From CBDUEF01 sp018063485 (GTDB lineage Bacteria > Pseudomonadota > Alphaproteobacteria > Rhodobacterales > Rhodobacteraceae): a DNA stretch of 64,000 bases. How positions within the stretch are numbered: the first letter of the stretch is position 1; every line of letters begins with the position of its first letter. The notes beneath the pieces are model-generated. The model saw only the letters and a list, made by a program, of their open reading frames with translations. It had not been told where the DNA came from and made no database searches. The stretch is taken from the NCBI GenBank assembly GCA_037045435.1, contig JBAOID010000041.1, positions 124,001-188,000 of the forward strand, written 5' to 3'. The translations under genes and the position numbers were made by a program. Of this stretch, positions 16,798-25,593 are shown in pieces.

Positions 16798-17277
16798 AAG
16801 CACCCAGGGCCGTGGTTGCTCGGCATACCCAATATAAAGCGGATGTTTTGGCTGTCCGTCGCGGGTAAGACCCAGATGAAACAAGGGTTTGTCAACAGAT
16901 CGCAACAATTGCTCAACGAATCGAGCTCGCCCTAAGAATGCGCCATGCCCGCCCCAGGCGCAAATCACCTGATCGGCCCATTCAAGAGACTCGATGATCG
17001 CCGCGTCATTGCCGGCCCCAATCGGATCTTCCGTCGAGCGCATCACCTTGGGATCGGTTGCCCGATAGGCGAAAATATTGACAACGCGAAAGGCCCCAAA
17101 GCCAAGCGCGCGCGCCCGCCGCTCACATCGCTCAACCGTGGGGTCATTCTGAAACTCGGTTGCGGTCGAAGGGTTCAGCATCACGAACAATGCCCGGCGC
17201 GCGCCCGGCTGCCACTCCCGCGTCAACAGATACCGATATCGCTCGCAATCGGAATATACCGGCGACACTGAAAGCAT
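16795..17277 (-). CDS. DUF1643 domain-containing protein
   Basis: A 160-residue protein with the DUF1643 features CERYRYLLTREW, ALFVMLNPSTATEFQNDPTVERC, and VNIFAYRATDPKVM. A nucleoside- or glycosylase-like role has been suggested for relatives, but the biochemical function is not established. ATG at 17277 is preferred over the adjacent GTG at 17280. Its stop is contributed by the palindromic element at 16682-16797. It reads in the same direction as truB, about 225 bases downstream. That gap (17278-17502) has an open frame without a normal start codon, which I do not call as a gene. Confidence 0.85.
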   Translation of the reverse strand: MLSVSPVYSDCERYRYLLTREWQPGARRALFVMLNPSTATEFQNDPTVERCERRARALGFGAFRVVNIFAYRATDPKVMRSTEDPIGAGNDAAIIESLEWADQVICAWGGHGAFLGRARFVEQLLRSVDKPLFHLGLTRDGQPKHPLYIGYAEQPRPWVL

Positions 17278-17502
17278 CACCTTTCTGGTGTTGCCGGGTG
17301 ATCACCGGTTGCGCCCTTCGATCTGTACTAGGGGCGGATCGTCTCAAACCGGGCCATTGCGCAACCGACAGGTGCCGCCCCCGAATTGCCCTTGCCCAGA
17401 TTCTCCCTGCGGAGCATTTCACCGCGCCACGCATCAATCCGCTCCACGGCAGTCCGGTCGAGTGGTGGCTCGATGCCACCCGAGACCGGCCCCCGAGCGG
17501 GG

Positions 17503-18405
17503 TCAATTGAACACCCGCGAGGGGTGCAACTCGCCGGATTTATAGACCCCAACCGCGACAGCCCGGCCGGCATAACTGGCCCAAGCCGCATCGCCATAGC
17601 CAACCGTACTGGCAATCACCATTCCCGGATTGCCGTTCTTCAATCGCGCCGCCCCTTCGGGGGTGCAGGGCAGTTCCGGCAGATCGGCCAAACCAAGCTC
17701 CAGCGGCTTCAACCAGTGATCCAGCTCTTCGGTCCGCGCCAAGGCGTCAAGCTGCTCGAGAGATATGCCCTCAGCGGCCGTAAAAGGCCCCGACCATTCC
17801 CGCCGCAGCCAGGCCACATGACCAAGACACCCCAGGACCTGCCCCAAATCACGGGCAATAGAGCGCACATAGCCGCCCTTGCCGCAGACCATTTCCAAAT
17901 CGACATGATCCACGTCGGGCCGGTCGATGATCACCAGCCGCTCAACGAAAAGCGGGCGCGCTGCCAGAATCATCGCCTCGCCTTCACGAGCAAGATCATA
18001 GGCCCGTTCCCCCTCCACTTTTACAGCAGAAAACTGCGGTGGAACCTGTTCGATATCGCCGCGAAAACGCGCAAGCGCCGCCTCGATGGCAGCATCATCG
18101 GGCCTGAGGTCAGATCGTTCCAGAACGGCACCTTCGGCGTCATCAGTTGTGGTGCTGGCGCCAAATGTCATCCGAAAGTGATAGCATTTCAGCGCGTCGG
18201 TAATATAGGGCACCGTCTTGGTGGCCTCGCCCAATGCCACCGCCAGAACTCCGGTTGCGGCGGGATCGAGTGTTCCGGCATGTCCGGCTTTTTGCGCCTG
18301 AAACGCCCATTTCACCTTGTTCACAATGGCGGTCGAGGTAATTCCCGCAGGTTTGTCCACCACCAGCCAGCCCGAAACCGCCCTCCCCTTCTTCGTGCGC
18401 GCCAT
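17503..18405 (-). CDS. truB: tRNA pseudouridine(55) synthase TruB
   Basis: A 300-residue protein with GWLVVDKPAGITST, the catalytic motif HAGTLDPAATGVL (Asp in GTLDP), YVRSIARDLG, and a C-terminal PUA-like region. TruB makes pseudouridine 55 in the T-loop of tRNA. The start at 18405 has GGAAGGATCACC upstream; a longer frame to 18420 lacks support. It belongs to the conserved rbfA-truB-rpsO-pnp neighbourhood, with a DUF2233 gene inserted between rbfA and truB. Confidence 0.96.
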   Translation of the reverse strand: MARTKKGRAVSGWLVVDKPAGITSTAIVNKVKWAFQAQKAGHAGTLDPAATGVLAVALGEATKTVPYITDALKCYHFRMTFGASTTTDDAEGAVLERSDLRPDDAAIEAALARFRGDIEQVPPQFSAVKVEGERAYDLAREGEAMILAARPLFVERLVIIDRPDVDHVDLEMVCGKGGYVRSIARDLGQVLGCLGHVAWLRREWSGPFTAAEGISLEQLDALARTEELDHWLKPLELGLADLPELPCTPEGAARLKNGNPGMVIASTVGYGDAAWASYAGRAVAVGVYKSGELHPSRVFN

Positions 18406-18456
18406 GGTGATCCTTCCCAAATCAAGTCAGCCTGCTAGCGCCACCCTCGCCTTGCG

Positions 18457-19203
18457 TCAACCTTTGGGCACCACAAGGCCGACAACGGGGCCCATCGGAA
18501 AGCCACCATCGTGACGCCCCAACTCGGGCGCATAGAGGCGCGAGATCGAGCCATCAAGATAGAGCGCATCAGAAAGGCCCAGCCCGTCTCGAAAAAACCG
18601 CGCGAAATCATAGAAATTGACGGTCGTGTTCGAAATCACAAACACCGCTCGACTGCCATCTGCCGACACGCCCACCCCATTGCGAATGTTTAGCGAATCC
18701 GAGTTCTTCAAGAATCGCGGATGCGGCTTTCCCTTGATCAGCACCATTGGCCCTGATTGAGTGGCAAAGGTGCAAGCAGGTTTCTCCGCCGCATAACTTC
18801 GGCTCTCGATCACCAGGTAGCGTCCGGCAATGCAGAAGACGCCATTCGGCAACAGCCCGAAATTGCCCGGCCCATCACGCGTCACCAACGGCGTGACCTC
18901 CCGGCCATTTTCCACATAAAGCCCGACTGGGGCCAGATCATAATGATACATCCCCGCGTTCATCGCAAACGCCAGCCGTTCTCCTGTGCCGTCCAGCATC
19001 GCGTCAATGGCAGTAAAAGATTGCAGGGGCCCTGCTGGCCCGGCCAGGAACAATCGCAAATCCGCGTCGGCCGCCACTTCACAAACCGAATACGAAGCAG
19101 ACTCGAACGTCATGTCGGCGCAAGCAGCCGCCATGCCCTGCGGCACCAGCATAGCCAGCGCCACAAAAACCCGCCACCTATTCCGAATCGTCGGCATCTT
19201 CAT
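18457..19203 (-). CDS. Phosphodiester glycosidase family (DUF2233) exported protein
   Basis: A 248-residue protein with an N-terminal signal sequence (residues ~9-28, VFVALAMLVPQGMAAACA). The body has AFAMNAGMYHYDLAPVGLYVENG, FGLLPNGVF, QSGPMVLIKG and NIRNGVGVSADGS, the signature of the NAGPA/DUF2233 fold. The human relative removes N-acetylglucosamine from mannose-6-phosphate diesters; the bacterial substrate is unknown, perhaps a cell-envelope sugar phosphodiester. The start at 19203 overlaps the end of rbfA by 26 bases, so it is translated from the same transcript. It lies just upstream of truB. Confidence 0.85.
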   Translation of the reverse strand: MKMPTIRNRWRVFVALAMLVPQGMAAACADMTFESASYSVCEVAADADLRLFLAGPAGPLQSFTAIDAMLDGTGERLAFAMNAGMYHYDLAPVGLYVENGREVTPLVTRDGPGNFGLLPNGVFCIAGRYLVIESRSYAAEKPACTFATQSGPMVLIKGKPHPRFLKNSDSLNIRNGVGVSADGSRAVFVISNTTVNFYDFARFFRDGLGLSDALYLDGSISRLYAPELGRHDGGFPMGPVVGLVVPKG

Positions 19204-19603
19204 CGCGCGCGGCAAGATCGCGCTGCACCACCGGATCGGAAAACAACCGTCGGGTTTCTTCCAGGCGGTCAAAGGTTTCATCCGGGCGAAACCGCAATTC
19301 GGGCGAGTATTTCAGCGTCATCTGTGACGAAACCCGGTGCCGCAACTCGAATTTATTGCGCGCAAGCGCCGCAATCGCCTCATCCGGCGTGCCCGCCCCC
19401 ATCAAAGGCGTAACATAGACTGTCGCCACCCGCAGATCCGGCGACATCGCCACTTCGCCAATCGTGATCGACAATGCGTTCAGATCCGGATCGTGGACCT
19501 CGCCGCGCATCAGCAGATCCGACAGGGTGCGGCGGATCAACTCGCCAACACGAAGTTGACGTTGGGACGGGCCTTTGGCCGAATGGGTGCGCTTGTTTGC
19601 CAT
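19178..19603 (-). CDS. rbfA: 30S ribosome-binding factor RbfA
   Basis: A 141-residue KH-fold protein with RQLRVGELIRRTLSDLL, VAMSPDLRVATVYVTP and LKYSPELRFRPDETFD, all RbfA signatures. RbfA helps mature the 5' end of 16S rRNA in the small subunit. The start at 19603 has an AAGGAAG site. The frame open to 20005 upstream is antisense to dapB and is not used. Its acidic tail (DEDADDSE) overlaps the start of the DUF2233 gene. Confidence 0.95.
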   Translation of the reverse strand: MANKRTHSAKGPSQRQLRVGELIRRTLSDLLMRGEVHDPDLNALSITIGEVAMSPDLRVATVYVTPLMGAGTPDEAIAALARNKFELRHRVSSQMTLKYSPELRFRPDETFDRLEETRRLFSDPVVQRDLAARDEDADDSE

Positions 19604-19697
19604 GGCTTCCTTTAGGCGGATTCGACGCGCCCTGCAACGGCGGGCTTTCCCGGACTGTGGAATGACGCTAAAGCCTGCCCAACGCAGGGGGTGCATC

Positions 19698-20507
19698 ATG
19701 GACAATCTACCAGGAATAGTCGTGACCGGAGCCTCCGGCCGGATGGGGCGAATGCTGGCCGGCATGATTGCCGAGTCGCAAAAGGCGCGGTTGGTGGGCT
19801 GTCTGGAACGCCCCGGCCATGTCTGGATCGGGCGCGATATTGGCGAATGCCTGGGCGGCGCAAATATGGGCGTGACGGTCAGTGACGATCCGCTTGCCGT
19901 CTTTGCCCATGCACAAGCGGTGATCGACTTTACCGCCCCGGCGGCCAGCGTGGAATTTGCGGCTCTGGCCGCGCAGGCCCGCGCCGTCCATGTGATCGGC
20001 ACCACCGGTTTGGAGGCCGAACATCACCGCAAAATTGATCTGGCCGCGCATCATGCCGTGATCATACAGGCGGGAAACATGAGTCTGGGCGTCAATCTGC
20101 TGGTGCGGCTGACCCAAAAGGTCGCCGAGGCACTGGACGCCGACTGGGACGTGGAAATCGTCGAGGCGCATCACCGCATGAAAGTGGACGCCCCTTCAGG
20201 AACCGCGCTGATGCTGGGCCGGGCCGCCGCCGAAGGGCGGGGGGTGTCCCTGGAAGAGGCCCGTGTTTCTGGCCGAGATGGCATCACCGGCGCAAGACAG
20301 CGGGGCACAATCGGCTTTTGCGCCATTCGTGGCGGCGATGTGGTGGGCGAACATGACGTTATCTTCGCCGCAGATGGCGAGCGCATCGTGTTGCGGCACC
20401 TGGCAACTGACCGTGCAATATTTGCCCGCGGTGCGCTTCGTGCCGCACTTTGGGGGCAAAGCAAAAATCCGGGGCGTTATGACATGATGGACGTGTTGGG
20501 ACTATAG
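19698..20507 (+). CDS. dapB: 4-hydroxy-tetrahydrodipicolinate reductase
   Basis: A 269-residue enzyme with the nucleotide-binding N-terminus VVTGASGRMGRM, the central VIDFTAPAAS and GTTGL motifs, and the active-site segment EAHHRMKVDAPSGTALMLG. DapB reduces hydroxy-tetrahydrodipicolinate in the diaminopimelate route to lysine and peptidoglycan. The ATG at 19698 has a GCAGGGGG site upstream. It is divergent from rbfA across about 95 bases. Its presence shows that lysine is made through diaminopimelate, which matters for reading the saccharopine genes at 33-35 kb. Confidence 0.96.
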   Translation: MDNLPGIVVTGASGRMGRMLAGMIAESQKARLVGCLERPGHVWIGRDIGECLGGANMGVTVSDDPLAVFAHAQAVIDFTAPAASVEFAALAAQARAVHVIGTTGLEAEHHRKIDLAAHHAVIIQAGNMSLGVNLLVRLTQKVAEALDADWDVEIVEAHHRMKVDAPSGTALMLGRAAAEGRGVSLEEARVSGRDGITGARQRGTIGFCAIRGGDVVGEHDVIFAADGERIVLRHLATDRAIFARGALRAALWGQSKNPGRYDMMDVLGL

Positions 20508-20526
20508 GCCCCACAGTGCTGGCAGA

Positions 20527-20703
20527 TCAGAAATCAACCGCCAGCCCCTTCTTTTCCCAATCGCCATAGCGCACCGGTTCCGGCCCATTGCGCCCGCCCA
20601 ATTCGGGTGGCAGCGCAGGCTGCACCTGCGCCCTGCGCGTTTCTGCTTCGGCCAAGGCGCGCTGCGCGGCGGGGGGCAGGTCGGGTTTTACGGTCTCATT
20701 CAT
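20527..20703 (-). CDS. DUF1674 / SDHAF4-like succinate dehydrogenase assembly factor
   Basis: A 58-residue protein whose C-terminus GRNGPEPVRYGDWEKKGLAVDF-type end matches the DUF1674/SDHAF4 consensus (GPEPxRYGDWExKGxxxDF). The eukaryotic member helps insert flavinylated SdhA into succinate dehydrogenase; the bacterial role is inferred from that. It is convergent with dapB with 19 bases between stops, and divergent from rsmB. The start ATG at 20703 gives the normal small size. Confidence 0.85.
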   Translation of the reverse strand: MNETVKPDLPPAAQRALAEAETRRAQVQPALPPELGGRNGPEPVRYGDWEKKGLAVDF

Positions 20704-20770
20704 CGCGGCTTCCTTGCGGTATCTGCCCCCTTGATATACGGCCAAAAGGATTGGCGGCAAGGATCGGGTC

Positions 20771-22027
20771 ATGACAAAAACAGTATCGGCAGGACTTGGC
20801 GCACGTGAAGCAGCGGTTGCCTTGCTCACCACTGTGATCGGTGACGGGGTAATGATCGCCGAAGCCCTGGCCGCGCCTGACGCATTGAAGGGCCTTGCGG
20901 CACCCGATAAGGCCAGAGCACAACGTCTGGCCTTGCAGGTGATCCGGCAACTGGAACCGATTGACCGCCTGTTGCTGCCCCATCTGCGCAAAGAACCACC
21001 GTTGGCGGTGATGAACATCCTGCGGCTCGCGGTGCTGGAACTGTCGGCCGGGGCGGCGGCGCATGGCGTGGTCAATGCGGCCGTCGAAATCGCAAGGCGC
21101 GGCAAACGCTCTGCCCCCATGGCCGGGCTGATCAACGCGGTTTTACGCAAAGTGCCAAGCGACACCCCCCTACCCGGCCCGGTGCAAAAACTGCCGCGCT
21201 GGATGCGCCAGCCGATGGTTCATGCCTATGGCCGCAACGCGGTCGAGGCTATCGAAGCAGTCCATGCGATGACACCCCCGCTGGATATAACGCCCAAAGG
21301 CACGGCCCTGCCCGAGGGGCAGCTTTTGCCAACTGGCTCGATCCGATTGACCGAGGCAGGACAGGTATCAGCCCTGCCCGGCTATGATCAGGGGGACTGG
21401 TGGGTGCAGGATGCGGCGGCGGCGCTGGCGGCTCCTTTGCTCGATGCACAAAAGGGCGAGCGCGTGCTGGATATCTGCGCCGCCCCAGGCGGCAAAACTC
21501 TGCAACTGGCGGCAACCGGTGCGACGGTGGTGGCACTGGACATTTCCGGCCCCCGCATGGCGCGGCTGGAGCAGAACCTGACACGGTGCGGCTTGCAGGC
21601 GCAAACCGTGATTGCCGATGCCTTGGTCTGGCAACCCGAGGGATTGTTTGACGCCATTTTGCTGGACGCCCCCTGCTCGGCAACCGGAACGGTGCGCCGC
21701 CACCCCGAGCTTCCCTATATCAAGGATGAAACTGTCCTCGCGGCTCTGACATCCTTGCAGACCGAACTACTCGACCGGGCGCTGACATGGCTTAAGCCGG
21801 GGGGGCGTCTGGTCTATTGCACCTGCTCTCTGTTGCCCGTCGAGGGCGAAGAACAACTGGCCACCGCTCTGTTGCGCCACCCGAACCTTCGCGTTGAACC
21901 GCCGCAAGTCAACGGCGTTGATCCCAGTTGGATCACCCCAGAAGGGGCACTGCGCTTGCGCCCCGACTATTGGGCCGAACAAGGCGGCATGGATGGTTTC
22001 TTCATGGTCCGCCTCAGACGAAGCTGA
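20771..22027 (+). CDS. rsmB: 16S rRNA m5C methyltransferase, RsmB/Fmu type
   Basis: A 418-residue protein. Residues ~10-130 are a NusB-like RNA-binding domain. The C-terminal half is a SAM methyltransferase with LDICAAPGGKT (residues 233-243), the DAPCSATG motif (Cys302) and YCTCS (Cys352), the two cysteines needed for RNA m5C transfer and release. RsmB methylates C967 of 16S rRNA. It is divergent from the DUF1674 gene across 67 bases. Identity within the m5C family is supported by the fused NusB domain. Confidence 0.92.
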   Translation: MTKTVSAGLGAREAAVALLTTVIGDGVMIAEALAAPDALKGLAAPDKARAQRLALQVIRQLEPIDRLLLPHLRKEPPLAVMNILRLAVLELSAGAAAHGVVNAAVEIARRGKRSAPMAGLINAVLRKVPSDTPLPGPVQKLPRWMRQPMVHAYGRNAVEAIEAVHAMTPPLDITPKGTALPEGQLLPTGSIRLTEAGQVSALPGYDQGDWWVQDAAAALAAPLLDAQKGERVLDICAAPGGKTLQLAATGATVVALDISGPRMARLEQNLTRCGLQAQTVIADALVWQPEGLFDAILLDAPCSATGTVRRHPELPYIKDETVLAALTSLQTELLDRALTWLKPGGRLVYCTCSLLPVEGEEQLATALLRHPNLRVEPPQVNGVDPSWITPEGALRLRPDYWAEQGGMDGFFMVRLRRS

Positions 22028-22082
22028 TCACGCATTCGCATCGCCTTGCCCCGCAAACACTTTGCGATAGGGACCGAACGGT

Positions 22083-22613
22083 TCACACAATCGCACCCGG
22101 CCAAAGCCGGACGGCGATCATTGTCCCTTCGGTTTCAGCAGAGCTTTCGGTTAGGATCAGATGATACTGATCAATCAAGAGGCCGTTCACGGATCCCGGC
22201 CCCAACGCAAACAGCGCCAGAGTGCCCCCCTGTGGCAGGGTTGTAGCACCTGACAGCACGCTCACTTCTGGCCGGGGCAGATGTCGTGCCGTCATGACGT
22301 TGAAATCATCCGACGGCGCCGTCACAGCCTCGGCGCTGACCGCCACATCGCCGGCAAAGGCAACAGGCGTCAACGGGTTGGCGCGCAGATGAAATCCTTC
22401 GCCCCGCAAATCAAATCCCGGACCGGTGACCACCGTCAGGTTGCGTTCGATGCCCGGAAACATCGAGAACTCACCGCTTTCCACCACCGAAGCCCGCGAC
22501 AATCGCACTGTGAGCGCCCCGTCCTCTATTATCCGCAGCATTTCCACCGTCACACCCTTGCCATTGGCCCAAGGCATTTCCGTATAATCAGCAGGAGTAA
22601 GATGACGCGTCAT
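22083..22613 (-). CDS. HutD/Ves family protein
   Basis: A 176-residue beta-rich cupin-like protein of the HutD/Ves family, with MPWANGKGVTVEM, RLSRASVVESGEFSMFPGIERNLTVVTG and a C-terminal GTMIAVRLWPGAIV. HutD is associated with histidine-utilisation operons in some bacteria, but no hut genes are present here, so its role is unknown. It overlaps the end of rmuC by four bases (ATGA) and is the last gene of a long minus-strand series. Confidence 0.85.
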   Translation of the reverse strand: MTRHLTPADYTEMPWANGKGVTVEMLRIIEDGALTVRLSRASVVESGEFSMFPGIERNLTVVTGPGFDLRGEGFHLRANPLTPVAFAGDVAVSAEAVTAPSDDFNVMTARHLPRPEVSVLSGATTLPQGGTLALFALGPGSVNGLLIDQYHLILTESSAETEGTMIAVRLWPGAIV

Positions 22614-23770
22614 TCGGCGGCTTGCGCTCCAAGGATCGGGGTTGGATCATTCGGACTCAACTCTTCGAAATCAAAATTGTCCAACCGCGCGGCGCGTTTT
22701 CCCGCCCTTTCGGCAGCGGTGGAAATGCCATCAAGGTCTGCGCGTGCCTGATTGAAATGGGTGGAGAGCTTGTCCACCCTCTCCACCACCAGTTCCACAT
22801 CGCGGTGCAATTGCCGCAAGGTTGCCCGAATAGCCCCGGCCTGTTCGCGCATCCGCGCGTCTTTCAGCACCGCGCGCATGGTGTTCAGCGTGGCCATGCA
22901 GGTCGTGGGCGACACGATCCACACCCGCGCCGTAAAACCATCGCGGACCACTTCGGGGAAATTCGCGTGCAACTCGGCATAAACTGCCTCTGAGGGCAGG
23001 AACATCAGCGCACCATCGGCGGTTTCTCCATCAAGGATGTATTTTTCAGAAATCGCCTTGATATGCACCCGCACCGCCGCGCGAAGTTGCGCCTGTGCCT
23101 CGACCACCGCGCGCGGATTATCCGCCCGACGCAGGGCTTCATAGGCCTCCAACGGAAACTTCGCGTCGATCACAATCGGCCCCGGCGGGTTTGGCAGGTG
23201 AATCAGGCAATCGGCGCGCTTGCCGTTACTCAGCGTTGCCTGCATCGTGTAGGCATCGGCGGGGAGCGCCTTTTGCACAATGTCGTTCAACTGAATTTCA
23301 CCAAAGGCCCCGCGCGCCTGTTTATTTGCCAGAATATCTTGCAAATTCAGAACGTTGCCTGACAGCTTTTCGATATTCGCCTGTGCCTTGTCGATGGTCA
23401 TCAAGCGCTGTTGCAATTCGCCAAGGCTATGGGCCGTACGCGTTGCAGTGCCGTTCAGGCTCTCGCCCATCGCACGCTGAACCTCGGCCAATCGCTTTTC
23501 CATCAATTGCAGCATAGCCGTCTGACTGTGGGCCTGGTTTTCCGAAACATGGTGCAACCCACCTGCAAGGCGCTCTTGCCCCTCACCCAATGCTTGAACC
23601 CGTTGCCCCAACCAGCCCATTTCCCGCATCAAGGGCTGTGCCATGGTGGCCGACCGTCCGGCTGCGCGCAGGATCAGCAACAGCAGGAACACCAACAGGA
23701 TGGCCACTCCGGCCAGCAACAGCACCTCAGGTGCATTCCACGCATAGCTGTTTCCAAACAAGGGGATCAT
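22610..23770 (-). CDS. rmuC: DNA recombination protein RmuC
   Basis: A 386-residue protein. Residues ~14-36 form a membrane-spanning segment (PEVLLLAGVAILLVFLLLLIL). A coiled-coil region follows, then the RmuC nuclease-like domain with GAFGEIQL, VIDAKFPLEAYEAL and VYAELHANFPEVV. RmuC limits recombination at inverted repeats in E. coli. The start at 23770 shares four bases with the mutL stop; the frame open to 23839 is not used. Co-transcription with mutL places two genome-stability genes together. Confidence 0.92.
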   Translation of the reverse strand: MIPLFGNSYAWNAPEVLLLAGVAILLVFLLLLILRAAGRSATMAQPLMREMGWLGQRVQALGEGQERLAGGLHHVSENQAHSQTAMLQLMEKRLAEVQRAMGESLNGTATRTAHSLGELQQRLMTIDKAQANIEKLSGNVLNLQDILANKQARGAFGEIQLNDIVQKALPADAYTMQATLSNGKRADCLIHLPNPPGPIVIDAKFPLEAYEALRRADNPRAVVEAQAQLRAAVRVHIKAISEKYILDGETADGALMFLPSEAVYAELHANFPEVVRDGFTARVWIVSPTTCMATLNTMRAVLKDARMREQAGAIRATLRQLHRDVELVVERVDKLSTHFNQARADLDGISTAAERAGKRAARLDNFDFEELSPNDPTPILGAQAAE

Positions 23771-25593
23771 CGGCGGCCAAACAGTCTTTCGATATCGTGC
23801 AGTTTCAATTCGACATAGGTTGGGCGCCCATGGTTGCACTGGCCGGAATGGGGCGTTGTCTCCATCTCACGCAACAATGCGTTCATCTCTTCCGTCCGCA
23901 TCTGCCGCCCCGACCTGATCGAGCCGTGGCAGGCCATGCGCGACAGGATCGCCTCCATCTTCGCTTGCAGGGATTGGCTTTGGCCCAGATCGGCCAATTC
24001 ATCCAACACATCGCGAAGCAGCACCGCCGCCGAGATATTGCCCAATATCGCAGGCGTTTCGCGAACCGCTATGGCTGATCCGCCAAAGGGTTCGATGGAC
24101 AGACCAAGGGTGGCAAGATCAGCCGCAATGTCCAGCAGACGCCCGGCATCGGTGGGCGAAAGGTCCACAATTTCCGGGATCAACAGCGCCTGCGCCTTCA
24201 CTCCGGTTTCTGCCATCTGCCGCTTCAAACGCTCATAAACCAGCCGTTCATGGGCGGCGTGCTGATCAACGATCACCATCCCAGTGGCCGTTTGCGCAAT
24301 GATGTAATTCTCGTGCACCTGCGCGCGGGCGGCACCCAAAGGGTACTCAATAGTGTCAGCGCGTGCAGCCTCTTGCACCCGTACCTGTGGCGCTTCGGCA
24401 AAGCCGAGCGCATTGTTTTCGGGTGCCTGAAAGGCATAGGCACGTGACAGGCTTGATTGCGAGGGCCGCTCCATCTGATAGACGCGCGCCTCGGGTCGCA
24501 TGGCGGCCAGGGTTGCATCGGCCACGGTGCTGCTGGCCCGATGCCCCGCACCCGAAAGTGCCGTGCGCAGCCCGGTGATGATCAGGCTGCGCGCTGCATC
24601 AGGCTCGCGAAAACGAACTTCAGATTTCGCGGGATGCACGTTCACATCCACCCGTTCAGGATCGCAGATCAAGTTCAGCACCGCTGCTGGATACCGGTCC
24701 CGGCTCAGGAAATCGAAATAAGCCACCCGCAGCGCGCCCAACAGGGTCCGGTCCAGCACCGGGCGACCATTGACGAAAATGAACTGTTGCACCGAAGATC
24801 CGCGCGAATAGGTCGGCAGGGCCGCATAGCCCGCCAGTCGCATCCCGTCACGTTCAACATCAATACGCAGCGCATTTTCGATGAAATCGCGCCCCAATAC
24901 CTGCGCCAATCGTCCATGCAGCGCGTCAAAGAAATCGCCGTTCTGCGGATCGAGGCGAAAGATCACGCGCGGGGCTTCGCCTTCGTTGCGTTCGGTCAAG
25001 CTAAAGCCGACCAGGGGTTCCGCCATCGCCAGACGGCGGATCACATCGGCAATCGCCTGCGCCTCGGCTCGATCCGAGCGCATGAATTTCAACCGTGCGG
25101 GGGTGGCATAAAAGAGGTCGCGCAACTCGATCACCGTGCCTTGCACTGCTGCCGCCGGGCGCGCCTCGCCCATGCGGCCGCCTGCCACCGTCAGCGACAC
25201 TCCATCGTGACCCAAAGCGCGCGAGGTCAGGTTAAGCCGCCCCACGGCACCCAGACTGGCCAGCGCCTCGCCGCGAAACCCAAAGGAACGAATATTCAGC
25301 AAGTCCGATCCATCAATCTTGGAGGTCGCATGACGCGACACAGCCAGCGGCAGGTCGTCCCCGGTCATGCCGCAGCCATCATCCGTCACCCGGATCAAGA
25401 CCTTGCCGCCCGCCGCATAATCCACCGCAATCCGGCGCGCGCCCGCATCCAGCGCGTTTTCGACCAATTCCTTCACCGCCGAAGCCGGACGCTCTACCAC
25501 CTCGCCCGCCGCAATGCGATTGATGGCGGATTCGTCCAGATGTCGGATCTTCGGGCGGTCAGTATGGCCTATATTGGGTGCGTGATTGATCAT
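23767..25593 (-). CDS. mutL: DNA mismatch repair protein MutL
   Basis: A 608-residue protein. The N-terminal GHKL ATPase has NRIAAGEVVERPASAVKELVENALDAGA, DDGCGM, RHATSK and SFGFRGEALASL. The C-terminal dimerisation domain includes a DQHAAHERLVYERL motif and ends in ACHGSIRSG and CNHGRPT, pointing to the endonuclease-type C-terminal fold of non-enteric MutL. MutL couples MutS recognition of mismatches to strand incision. It overlaps rmuC and the downstream-encoded M16 gene by four bases each. Confidence 0.97.
   Translation of the reverse strand: MINHAPNIGHTDRPKIRHLDESAINRIAAGEVVERPASAVKELVENALDAGARRIAVDYAAGGKVLIRVTDDGCGMTGDDLPLAVSRHATSKIDGSDLLNIRSFGFRGEALASLGAVGRLNLTSRALGHDGVSLTVAGGRMGEARPAAAVQGTVIELRDLFYATPARLKFMRSDRAEAQAIADVIRRLAMAEPLVGFSLTERNEGEAPRVIFRLDPQNGDFFDALHGRLAQVLGRDFIENALRIDVERDGMRLAGYAALPTYSRGSSVQQFIFVNGRPVLDRTLLGALRVAYFDFLSRDRYPAAVLNLICDPERVDVNVHPAKSEVRFREPDAARSLIITGLRTALSGAGHRASSTVADATLAAMRPEARVYQMERPSQSSLSRAYAFQAPENNALGFAEAPQVRVQEAARADTIEYPLGAARAQVHENYIIAQTATGMVIVDQHAAHERLVYERLKRQMAETGVKAQALLIPEIVDLSPTDAGRLLDIAADLATLGLSIEPFGGSAIAVRETPAILGNISAAVLLRDVLDELADLGQSQSLQAKMEAILSRMACHGSIRSGRQMRTEEMNALLREMETTPHSGQCNHGRPTYVELKLHDIERLFGRR

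Noticed and set aside
17328..17502. Open frame between truB and the DUF1643 gene on the minus strand
   Set aside because: It has no usual start codon outside truB and no recognisable family, so I leave the gap unassigned.
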